Positions 1 through 5,559 of a stretch of 6,273 nt of DNA are shown in pieces. The number at the start of each line of letters is the position of its first letter. Position 1 is the stretch's first letter. The DNA lies in NCBI GenBank assembly GCA_021798655.1, contig JAJZFE010000161.1:1-6273 (forward strand), written 5' to 3'. The notes under the pieces were generated by a model. It ran no database searches. It worked only from the letters and a program-made list of their open reading frames with translations, and was not told where the DNA came from. The position numbers and the translations under genes were made by a program. Source of the DNA: Acidobacteriota bacterium (lineage in GTDB: Bacteria; Acidobacteriota; Terriglobia; Terriglobales; Acidobacteriaceae).

Positions 1-195
1 CTAGACCAGTACCCGGATGCGCTGACGCTATTCTCGACAAGGAGCGAAGAGCGCATCTATGAGAATGTCGCCGTGGCGCGCGATGCCAGCCTGGGAGGCG
101 CAGCCCAACGGCTGACACGCCTCATCCAGGAGAACGATCTCGGGATTGGTCAGTCACTGTACGCAGCGCCCGCGGAAGCATCGTCCCACACCTAG
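1..195 (+). CDS. C-terminal fragment of an unidentified protein
   Basis: Frame 1 is open from the window edge and ends at TAG 193-195, giving 64 residues that start LDQYPDALTLFSTRSEER and end in EASSHT. The fragment contains a probable helix (GGAAQRLTRLIQENDLG) and no catalytic motif I can name. The stretch around STRSEERIYENVAVARD is faintly like the C-terminal end of aldo/keto reductases, where a beta strand is followed by 'S.E...EN', but this is a guess and I do not assign a function. The codon pattern is GC-rich at third positions, like the neighbouring genes. The gene converges on the DUF4097 gene, and the two stop codons overlap within the CTAG at 192-195, so there is no spacer between them. 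Its start and most of its length lie outside the window. Confidence 0.6.
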   Translation, partial: LDQYPDALTLFSTRSEERIYENVAVARDASLGGAAQRLTRLIQENDLGIGQSLYAAPAEASSHT

Positions 196-1055
196 CTGGC
201 TATTTCGACGTTGCCGGAGCCGGTGCGGATTTGGAGGGGGGCACCCCCGCCGTTGATGGGTGCGGTCATGTGGTGGCGGGAGTGGTCATCCTGCTGGGGG
301 GCGTTGGGGTAGCGGATGCGGATGTCGCCGGAGCCGGTCGAGGCCTCCAGGTTGAAGTGGGCGTCGTTGCCGAGGTGGAGGCGGACGTTGCCGGAGCCGC
401 TTTCGAGGGTGGCCGCGCCGGTGAGGTGGCCGTCGGCGTCGATGTCGCCGGAGCCGGAGCGCGCGGTGAGGGTGCCGTTGAAGCCGTGGACGTGGACGTT
501 GCCGGAGCCGGTGCGGGCCTTGACGTCGCCGCCGGTGCGCTCGTCGATGGTGATGTCGCCGGAGCCGGACTGGAGATCGACGTTGCCGGAGACGCCGTCG
601 GCGCGGACGTTGCCGGAGCCGCTGCTGGCGGTGAGGAAGCGGCCGACGCCTTCGGTGGTGACGTCGCCCGAGCCGCTGTGCAGGTTCAGGGCGACGTCGG
701 CCGGCGCGGTGATCTCATAGTCGATGGAGACGTGGTTGTACTCGTCGTGATGGCCGCTGGTGAAGCCGATGTGGATCGCGTTGCCGTCCTGCGAGATGGG
801 CGGGTGCTCCTCGATCTCGTGGATCTGGGAGCTGTTGTCGCTGCTCATGCCGAAGACGCTCCAGCTGGACTTGACGTGGCCGACGATGTGGATCTGGTTG
901 CCGCTGCCGGCGTGGATGGTGACGTTGCCGGAACCGTTGTTGACGTAGAGGTCTGAGGCGGCCGAGACGGTGAAGCTGCGCTCGAAGTGGCCGTCGGCGA
1001 AGGCGGCGGTCGAGGCGGACAGCAGGGCGGTTGCGATGAGGAGTTGGAGCTTCAT
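192..1055 (-). CDS. Secreted DUF4097-family GSG-repeat protein
   Basis: A 287-residue protein with a Sec signal peptide: MKLQ, a hydrophobic stretch to about residue 17, then AFA-DG, so cleavage is likely after residue 20. The mature part carries GSGNV/GSGDI-type motifs at residues 41, 50, 128, 146, 164, 183, 201, 220, 241 and 279, with degenerate ones near 156 and 175. Between 128 and 245 the full motifs recur every 18-21 residues, which suggests a right-handed beta-solenoid as expected for DUF4097 (putative adhesin-like) domains. Residues 60-110 form a less regular, Ser/His/Glu-rich insert. No transmembrane helix follows the signal, so the protein is periplasmic or exported. The biochemical role of the family is not established. 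Start ATG 1053-1055 has a good ribosome site (GGAAGGAA on the minus strand, 1063-1070) 7 nt upstream. It lies 41 nt downstream of the adaptor gene and is probably co-transcribed with it. Confidence 0.88.
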   Translation of the reverse strand: MKLQLLIATALLSASTAAFADGHFERSFTVSAASDLYVNNGSGNVTIHAGSGNQIHIVGHVKSSWSVFGMSSDNSSQIHEIEEHPPISQDGNAIHIGFTSGHHDEYNHVSIDYEITAPADVALNLHSGSGDVTTEGVGRFLTASSGSGNVRADGVSGNVDLQSGSGDITIDERTGGDVKARTGSGNVHVHGFNGTLTARSGSGDIDADGHLTGAATLESGSGNVRLHLGNDAHFNLEASTGSGDIRIRYPNAPQQDDHSRHHMTAPINGGGAPLQIRTGSGNVEIAS

Positions 1056-1096
1056 GGGCGTGTTCCTTCCGGTGATGAATTCAGCGTTGCTGTGCG

Positions 1097-2305
1097 TTAC
1101 GACGTTTGCTGCAGGATTACCTTGTCTCCGTTGCGGAGGCCGGAGAGCACTTCAATCCTGCTGCCGTTGGAGAGGCCGATTTTGATGGGTACCACTCGGT
1201 GGCCGTCCTTGGCATGAGAGTCAGGGGTCCAGACACTGGCGTTGCGGTCCTTGTCGTAGAGGACGGCCTGCTCGGGTACGGTGAGCACGTGCTTGTGCTC
1301 TTCCAGGACGATCTCGGCGTTGGCGGTCATCAGGGCCTTCAACTCGCCGCCGGGGTTGTCGATGGAGATCTGGACCTCGAAGGTGGTGACGTTGTCCTTT
1401 TCGACGCCGAGCGGGGCGATCTTGGTGACCCTGCCGGCGAAAGTTCGGTCGCGGAAGCTCTGCACCTTGATGCGGGCGGGCTGTCCGAGGTAGACCTTGG
1501 AGATATCAGACTCATCGACCTTGCCGTAGACCTGGTGCGTGTCGACGAGGGTCATCACCAGCGTGGCGGTGCTGCCGAGGACGAGGATGGAGCTGACCGC
1601 GTCGCCGACCTGGACGTCGCGGGAGAGCACGACGCCATCGATGGGCGCGATGACAGTGGTGTAGCCGAGCTGCTCTTCAAGCTGTTTGAGCGAGGCCTGT
1701 GCCTGCTGCACCTGCGCGGTGGACTGCTTGAGCTTGGCCTGATCGACGACGACCTGGGCGACGGCGCGGTCGCGCATGTTGCTGGCAGCGCGGTACTTCT
1801 GCTCGGCGTCGTCGAGTGCCTGGACGGAGACGACGCCGTCTCTCTGCATCTGCACGGCGCGCTCGTAGGTGTTTTTGACCATGGGCAGGTCGGGGGCGGC
1901 GGCGGCGACTTTGTCGAACTGGACGGCGGCGGCGGAGGAGGTGGCGTTGGCCTCGGCGGCGGCGAGCTGGGCCTTCTGCGCGGCGACCTGGTCGAGAATC
2001 TCCTGCTGGTCAAGCTGGGCGAGGACCTCACCCTTGTGGACCTTCTGGTTGATGTCGGTGTCCAGTTGCGTGACGATGCCAGAGGCTTTGGACTTGACCT
2101 CGACCTGGGTGATGGGCCAGACCTTGCCGGTGGCGACGACGGAGCGGGCGATGTCGCCGGTCTCGACTGTAGCGATCTGCGAGGGGTCGAGCGGGGCGGC
2201 TGCGGTGAGGCTCTTGGCGGCCAGAACGCCTCCGCCGATCAGCACGACGGCGACGCTGCCGAGGATGATCCAGAGGCGTTTGCGGGATTTGGTGCGCGGT
2301 TTCAA
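1097..2305 (-). CDS. Periplasmic adaptor subunit, MacA/HlyD (RND-type) family
   Basis: A 402-residue membrane fusion protein, a part that links an inner-membrane transporter to an outer-membrane channel. Domain order seen: a basic N-terminus (KPRTKSRKR), one membrane anchor at about 11-30, the first half of the biotinyl/lipoyl-like domain (about 60-98, with VEVKSKASGIV and VHKGEVLAQLD), a long Ala/Gln-rich coiled-coil hairpin (about 99-212), the second lipoyl half (IAPIDGVVLSRDVQVGDAV, 219-237), a beta-barrel (about 250-335) and a membrane-proximal domain (about 336-400, with VLTVPEQAV). The length is normal and no domain is missing. The start is TTG (2303-2305): GGAGG sits 8 nt upstream and I found no better ATG. 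MacA-type adaptors are usually followed by a MacB ABC permease, but here the next gene is a DUF4097 protein. The substrate and pump are unknown. MacA is the closest named relative by motif style, but I do not assign the symbol. Confidence 0.92.
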   Translation of the reverse strand: MKPRTKSRKRLWIILGSVAVVLIGGGVLAAKSLTAAAPLDPSQIATVETGDIARSVVATGKVWPITQVEVKSKASGIVTQLDTDINQKVHKGEVLAQLDQQEILDQVAAQKAQLAAAEANATSSAAAVQFDKVAAAAPDLPMVKNTYERAVQMQRDGVVSVQALDDAEQKYRAASNMRDRAVAQVVVDQAKLKQSTAQVQQAQASLKQLEEQLGYTTVIAPIDGVVLSRDVQVGDAVSSILVLGSTATLVMTLVDTHQVYGKVDESDISKVYLGQPARIKVQSFRDRTFAGRVTKIAPLGVEKDNVTTFEVQISIDNPGGELKALMTANAEIVLEEHKHVLTVPEQAVLYDKDRNASVWTPDSHAKDGHRVVPIKIGLSNGSRIEVLSGLRNGDKVILQQTS

Positions 2306-2313
2306 GGCAGTAG

Positions 2314-2318
2314 CCTCC
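2314..2318 (-). promoter_or_regulatory. Shine-Dalgarno site for the adaptor TTG start
   Basis: Minus-strand GGAGG (CCTCC on the plus strand), 8 nt before the TTG at 2303-2305. This spacing is near ideal and is the main reason for choosing the rare TTG as the start codon. Confidence 0.75.
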
Positions 2319-2548
2319 GACGGATGAGTAGCTTCGAGAGACAGTACGCAGGTTGCGCGCGGCTGGTTCCCGCGCGGCGGATTCGGACGGGTACCCCACC
2401 CCTGGTTTTGGGGGTAAAGTCTTCGAAGAACAAGGGTTATCGTCGGACTTCGGTTTCGGCCGGGGAGGGCTGCGGCGGAGGTTCGGTAGACGACTCAAAG
2501 AGCGGATACGCCTCGCAGCCTGGGCCGTTGGAGGGTAGAGACGGCAAA

Positions 2549-2567
2549 GCCCGGCGGGCAGCCGGGC
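2549..2567. other. GC-rich hairpin in the divergent spacer
   Basis: Perfect 7-bp arms (GCCCGGC and GCCGGGC) around the 5-nt loop GGGCA. Read on the minus strand the stem is followed by TTTGCCG, so there is no real T-run, and on the plus strand by CTGTGAAG. It could be a structured leader element of the adaptor transcript or a block to read-through. An intrinsic terminator is not supported by the tail. Confidence 0.4.
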
Positions 2568-2637
2568 CTGTGAAGTTCCTACGACTTCATTATAGAGGCG
2601 GTGTCAAGTCGGGCAGCGATGTGAAGGCTAGTGAGAG

Positions 2638-2708
2638 TCTGATCCAGTCCAGTACATGGCTCGCCCGGTTGGACAAAACGCAGATTCCCTGCGGGAATGA
2701 CAAACAAA
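2638..2708 (+). repeat. Dispersed 71-nt repeat, copy A
   Basis: This stretch recurs at 4840-4910 in the same orientation. The last 35 nt (2674-2708) are identical in both copies, the first 18 nt match at 16 positions, and the 18 nt between them have drifted (about half match ungapped) while keeping the same length. The conserved part carries the hairpin ATTCCC-TGC-GGGAAT (2684-2698) followed by GACAAACAAA. The layout is like REP elements and the ATTCCC/GGGAAT arms resemble those of Neisseria dRS3, although the loop here is shorter. The copy lies just upstream of the marR start region. Confidence 0.85.
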
Positions 2709-2756
2709 AACACGCCTTCCAGACTTGATCAGAGACTCCCCGGGTGTGAAGAGATT

Positions 2757-2779
2757 CTGCTATCGTGTTACGATAGCAG
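2757..2779. promoter_or_regulatory. Perfect palindrome, likely MarR operator
   Basis: CTGCTATCGT (2757-2766), the spacer GTT, then ACGATAGCAG (2770-2779): ten matched base pairs with no mismatch. The site ends 2 nt before the proposed ATG of the MarR-family gene. Its length (23 bp) and two-fold symmetry fit the dimeric binding mode of MarR proteins, which commonly bind their own promoters. Bound protein would block transcription into marR-clc. The same arms could also form an RNA stem that hides the start region if the transcript begins upstream. The binding itself is inferred. Confidence 0.75.
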
Positions 2780-2781
2780 GT

Positions 2782-3279
2782 ATGAGCCAGACGAATGAGA
2801 GCCAGGCAGGTGAGCGAGGGTCGCGCAATCCCGCGGTGCGGGTCGAGGCGCTGGCCGAGTTTCGCGCAACGTTGCGACGGTTTCTGCACTTCAGCGAAGA
2901 GGCGGCGACGCGGGCCGGCGTGACGCCGCAGCAGCACCAGTTGCTGTTGCAGATCATGGGTGCTCCGCCGGGGGCCGTCGCGTCGATCGGGTACCTGGCC
3001 GAGCGGCTGGTGCTGCGGCATCACAGCGTGGTGGAGCTGGGCGACCGTTGCGAGAGTGCGGGCCTGGTGGAGCGCACGGGCGACCCGGAGAATCGACGCC
3101 ACGTGGTGTTGCGGCTGACGGAGAAGGGCAGGGCGCTGTTGCAGAGCCTGGCCGACGTGCACGCGGATGAGCTGTATGAGCTGGCCCCGAGGCTGGTGGC
3201 CACGTTGCAGAGTTTTACGCACCGCGCGGCAGCGGATGCCGGGGATGCGGGAGCTGATTCAGGGAGTGCGGAGAGATGA
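2782..3279 (+). CDS. MarR-family transcriptional regulator
   Basis: A 165-residue winged helix-turn-helix repressor-type protein. From the ATG at 2782: an N-terminal helical dimerisation part (about 18-45, EALAEFRATLRRFLHFSEE), then the MarR core: TPQQHQLLLQIMG, SIGYLAERLVLRHHSVVELGDRCESAGL with the recognition helix around 72-90, and the wing DPENRRHVVLRLTEKG (101-116) with its basic tip, followed by a C-terminal dimerisation helix. The ligand cannot be read from sequence; many MarR proteins sense phenolics or oxidants. The frame stays open upstream to a TTG at 2725, but that start would place the palindrome 2757-2779 inside the coding region and adds residues unlike the family, so ATG 2782 is preferred. 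No good ribosome site precedes it (AGG ends 1 nt before ATG). Its stop TGA overlaps the ATG of the ClC gene, so the two are probably coupled. Confidence 0.9.
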   Translation: MSQTNESQAGERGSRNPAVRVEALAEFRATLRRFLHFSEEAATRAGVTPQQHQLLLQIMGAPPGAVASIGYLAERLVLRHHSVVELGDRCESAGLVERTGDPENRRHVVLRLTEKGRALLQSLADVHADELYELAPRLVATLQSFTHRAAADAGDAGADSGSAER

Positions 3280-4640
3280 TGCAGGCGATGGGACGCTGGA
3301 GAGAGAACAGGCTGGTGCGGCGGTTTCTGCCGCAGGTGCACGGGGATTTGAGCGCGACGTATGCACGCAACCTGCACAAGTGGCTGCTGATTGCGCCGCT
3401 GATCGGGATTGTGACGGGGCTGGGGATTACGGGACTGGTGGTGGTGATTCTGCAGAAGGTGTGGCCGCCGGTGCTGGCGTACTACCTGGGTCATCACTGG
3501 GCGATTGTGCCGGGGCTGGTGGCGGGCTGCGCGTTGACCGGGCTGATTATGCAGTACCTGACCGACAACCCGAACCGCCATTCGAGCGAAGAGGTGATCG
3601 AGTCCTACCATGAGCGCGAGGGCGCGATCGAGATGCGGTCGTTCTTTCCGAAGCTGCTGGCGGCGGTGACGACGGTGGGTTGCGGCGGGAGCACGGCTCT
3701 GGAGGGTCCGAGCATCTATGGCGGCGCAGCGGTGGGATCGTGGCTGTGGACGCGGCTGCGGGGGCTGCGGCCTCTGCGGATTGAGGAGCGGGACCGGCGG
3801 ATCATGCTGATCTGCGGCGCGGCGGCGGGCATGTCGGCGGTGTTTCGTGCGCCGCTGACGGGCATCGTGTTCGCGCTGGAGATGCCGTACAAGGACGACC
3901 TGGCGCATGAGGCGCTGATGCCGTCGCTGATCGCGTCGGTGGTGTCGTACATGACGCTGAGCTCGTTTCTGGGCAGCACGCCGGTGTTCGACTTCAGCAG
4001 CGCGTCGCAGTTTGTGATGCGCGACCTGCTGTGGAGTGCGGTGCTGGGCGCGCTGATCGGGCTGGTGGCGATGGTGTACGTGATTACGTTCCGGCACCTG
4101 CGCGGGTTTGTGGTGCGGTGGGTGGCACCGCACTGGAGCAAACTGGCGGTGGGTGGGCTGCTGACGGGGTTGGTGGGCCTGGGATTTCTGCAGCTGTATC
4201 CGGGAAACCTGATGCCGATCGGGCCGAACTACGAGGCGGTGGGGCTGATTTTGACGCAGCCGCACAGCTCGGCGGAGCTGGTGACGTTTGCGCTGCTGAA
4301 GCTGGCGGCGAGCGCGTTTACGCTGGGCGGCGGCGGGGTGAGCGCGATGTTTGTGCCGCTGTTTCTGTCCGGGGACGGGCTGGGCATCGCGTTCGCGCAG
4401 TCGGTCGCGCATAGCCCGAACCTGGCGCTGTATGCGGCGGTGGGGATGGCGTCGTTTATCGCGGCGGGGTACAAGACGCCGCTGGCGGCGGTGGTGTTTG
4501 TGGCCGAGGCGACGGGCGGGCACGCGTTTATTATTCCGGCGCTGATTGGGGCGGCGGTGGCGTATGGGGTCTCGGGCGATGCGTCGGTGTCCGGGGACCA
4601 GCGGGTGCATGAGGAGATGGCGCACGCGGTGGTGGACTGA
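3276..4640 (+). CDS. ClC-family chloride channel or Cl-/H+ antiporter
   Basis: A 454-residue inner-membrane protein with about ten or more hydrophobic segments, the usual length for a bacterial ClC without CBS domains. Signatures seen: GGSTALEGPSIYGG (137-150), matching the helix F motif GxEGP with the gating glutamate at E143; RAPLTGIVFALEMPYKDD (191-208), matching the helix H-I region; GGGVSAMFVPLFLSG (352-366), matching the helix N GxFxP motif; and GYKTPLAAVVFVAEATGG (398-415). Y430 is a candidate for the chloride-coordinating tyrosine. The helix D motif GSGIP is not conserved (RHSSE, 101-105), and the usual EE pair appears as E202-M203. Start ATG 3276 overlaps the marR stop as ATGA, with AGGGAG 9 nt upstream; ATG 3279 or 3288 are alternatives. 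It is likely repressed by the upstream MarR protein. Channel versus exchanger activity cannot be decided from sequence. Confidence 0.93.
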   Translation: MMQAMGRWRENRLVRRFLPQVHGDLSATYARNLHKWLLIAPLIGIVTGLGITGLVVVILQKVWPPVLAYYLGHHWAIVPGLVAGCALTGLIMQYLTDNPNRHSSEEVIESYHEREGAIEMRSFFPKLLAAVTTVGCGGSTALEGPSIYGGAAVGSWLWTRLRGLRPLRIEERDRRIMLICGAAAGMSAVFRAPLTGIVFALEMPYKDDLAHEALMPSLIASVVSYMTLSSFLGSTPVFDFSSASQFVMRDLLWSAVLGALIGLVAMVYVITFRHLRGFVVRWVAPHWSKLAVGGLLTGLVGLGFLQLYPGNLMPIGPNYEAVGLILTQPHSSAELVTFALLKLAASAFTLGGGGVSAMFVPLFLSGDGLGIAFAQSVAHSPNLALYAAVGMASFIAAGYKTPLAAVVFVAEATGGHAFIIPALIGAAVAYGVSGDASVSGDQRVHEEMAHAVVD

Positions 4641-4659
4641 GGCTGTTTGCGTGAAGGTG

Positions 4660-4745
4660 TCGAAGGATGAGGTGGTCCGAAATGCGGGGGTTTCTCCACT
4701 GCGGCTGCAAGAGCGCAGCCTTCGGTCGAAATGACAGAGCTATAC
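4660..4745. repeat. Second hairpin element of the REP-like type
   Basis: This non-coding stretch after the ClC gene carries GGCTGC (4703-4708) paired with GCAGCC (4715-4720), then TTCG-GT-CGAA (4721-4730) followed by ATGACAGAG. The design (hairpin, then an ATGACA tail) is the same as in the 71-nt repeats at 2638 and 4840, but the sequence differs. From memory, similar elements are common between genes in Acidobacteriota. The outer limits given are approximate and only one copy is in the window. Confidence 0.45.
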
Positions 4746-4775
4746 CGATAGCCAACGGGACTGAGCACAAGCAGG

Positions 4776-4808
4776 GCGGCCGCTCTGCGAAGAAGCAGGA
4801 GCGGCCGC
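4776..4808. terminator. Long GC stem-loop between convergent genes
   Basis: GCGGCCGCTC (4776-4785) and GAGCGGCCGC (4799-4808) form a perfect 10-bp stem. The loop can extend it by a further 3 bp (TGC/GCA) with one bulged base, leaving GAAGAA at the tip. It lies between the converging ClC and EF-P genes, the expected place for a two-way terminator. Neither strand has a T-run after the stem, so intrinsic termination is doubtful; it may instead be a Rho-assisted end or a 3' mRNA stabiliser. Confidence 0.4.
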
Positions 4809-4839
4809 GCCGGTGTGTTGGGGGTGGGCTTGGGGAACC

Positions 4840-4910
4840 TCTGATCGAGTCCCGTACTGTGCGCGCCGTGTCTGGCAAAACGCAGATTCCCTGCGGGAAT
4901 GACAAACAAA
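4840..4910 (+). repeat. Dispersed 71-nt repeat, copy B
   Basis: Second copy of the element at 2638-2708, same strand. The 35 nt at 4876-4910 are identical to 2674-2708, including the hairpin ATTCCC-TGC-GGGAAT (4886-4900). The copy ends 6 nt before the stop codon of the EF-P gene, so it forms most of that gene's immediate 3' region. Copies A and B bracket the marR-clc pair as direct repeats about 2.2 kb apart. Confidence 0.85.
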
Positions 4911-4916
4911 GGCTGG

Positions 4917-5492
4917 TTAGACGCGGCCGGCAAACTCTCCGGTCTCGGTGGCGATCTTGATCTTTTCGCCCTCCTTGATGAAGAGCGGGACGCGGATGAC
5001 GCGATCGGTTTCGAGTGTGGCGTCTTTGGTGACGCTGCCGGAGGAGCTGTCGCCACGGACGGCGGGCTCGGTGTACTTGACGTCGAGCTCGACGAACTGG
5101 GGTAGCTGCAGACCGATGGGGTTGCCGTTGTACTTGCGGATCTGGAGCATGGTGCCTTCGAGGAGCCAGTCGAGGGCGTCGCCGAGCATGTCGGCGGTGA
5201 GGGTGTGCGTCTCGAAGGACTCCTGATCGAGGAAGTGCGAGCCGTCGGCGTCGGAGTAGAGATAGGAGGCGGGGACGAAGACGACGTCGGGCTCGGGGAA
5301 ACGGTCCTGGGCCTTGAAGGTCTTGTCGAAGACGGCGTTGTTGAGCAGGTTCCGCATCTTGAGGCGGACGAGGGTTTGACCGCCGCGGGCGGTGGGGGTG
5401 CTGATGTCCGAGTCCAGACAGACGTACGGTGCGTTCTCGTACTCGAAGAGCATCTTGCGCTTGACGTTGATAGCTTCCAGCAGTGTGGCCAT
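4917..5492 (-). CDS. efp: Elongation factor P family protein with EfpL-like loop
   Basis: A 191-residue EF-P family protein, the normal length. EF-P binds the ribosome next to the P-site tRNA and relieves stalling at consecutive prolines. Domains: KOW-like N-domain (about 1-65), central OB domain (about 70-128) and C-terminal OB domain (about 130-191), with the family signature TEPAVRGDSS..VTKDATLETD and the ending FIKEGEKIKIATETGEF. The tip of domain I reads DISTPTARGGQTL, with Arg at residue 36. It matches the SPTARG loop of E. coli YeiP/EfpL rather than the PGKG loop of lysine-type EF-P, while the C-terminal domain looks like ordinary EF-P. The frame is open further upstream to about 5786, but that part overlaps coaBC and has no EF-P sequence; ATG 5490-5492 starts the conserved MATLLEAINVKRKM. 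No Shine-Dalgarno site is present. The gene follows coaBC with a 67-nt gap. Confidence 0.93.
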   Translation of the reverse strand: MATLLEAINVKRKMLFEYENAPYVCLDSDISTPTARGGQTLVRLKMRNLLNNAVFDKTFKAQDRFPEPDVVFVPASYLYSDADGSHFLDQESFETHTLTADMLGDALDWLLEGTMLQIRKYNGNPIGLQLPQFVELDVKYTEPAVRGDSSSGSVTKDATLETDRVIRVPLFIKEGEKIKIATETGEFAGRV

Positions 5493-5559
5493 AGTGAAGA
5501 GTGTAGAGGATAGAGGGTGGAAAAGGGATAGAGGAACGGGGACCGTAACGTAGGGAGAG
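5493..5559 (-). promoter_or_regulatory. Pyrimidine-rich leader of the EF-P gene
   Basis: Read on the minus strand, 55 of the 67 nt between coaBC and the EF-P gene are C or T, and the 44 nt directly before the ATG (5493-5536) contain no G. A Shine-Dalgarno pairing is therefore impossible in that stretch. TATCCT and TACACT close to the start are weak -10-like boxes, so a short-leader or leaderless transcript is possible; I see no convincing -35. Confidence 0.45.

Larger units (their letters stand above)
2306..2637. other. Divergent intergenic region, adaptor side
   Basis: This stretch lies between the divergent adaptor and marR genes and must hold the promoter of the adaptor operon. I cannot pick convincing -35/-10 boxes. 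It contains the palindrome GGGTACCC (2389-2396), a C-run/G-run inverted repeat (TACCCC 2392-2397 with GGGGTA 2411-2416) and a GC hairpin at 2549-2567. The open frames crossing it have no start signal or domain and are not called. Confidence 0.5.

Noticed and set aside
324..676. CRISPR array or tandem intergenic repeats
   Set aside because: The repeats are in frame within a coding region and encode the GSG motifs. Their spacing varies in multiples of three and the spacers are coding.
231..956. Plus-strand frame with regular VAGAG repeats opposite DUF4097
   Set aside because: The repeats are only the antisense reading of the GSGNV/GSGDI codons. The minus-strand protein has a signal peptide and ribosome site, this one has neither.
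2434..2446. TTATCGT as a second half-site for the MarR protein near the adaptor promoter
   Set aside because: Only one 6-nt half of the palindrome is present with no matching partner; this is expected by chance.
1106..2728. 540-codon open frame on the plus strand opposite the adaptor
   Set aside because: A Gly/Val/Asp/Leu-rich shadow with no domain. It runs across the coding strand of a complete adaptor and the divergent spacer.
2725..2781. Longer MarR start at TTG 2725
   Set aside because: It would put the palindrome 2757-2779 inside the gene and add residues outside the MarR family pattern, with no ribosome site.
3021..4625. 534-codon open frame on the minus strand opposite the ClC gene
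   Set aside because: The product is an Arg/His/Gln-rich, low-complexity string typical of the antisense of a GC-rich gene, while the plus strand has clear ClC motifs.
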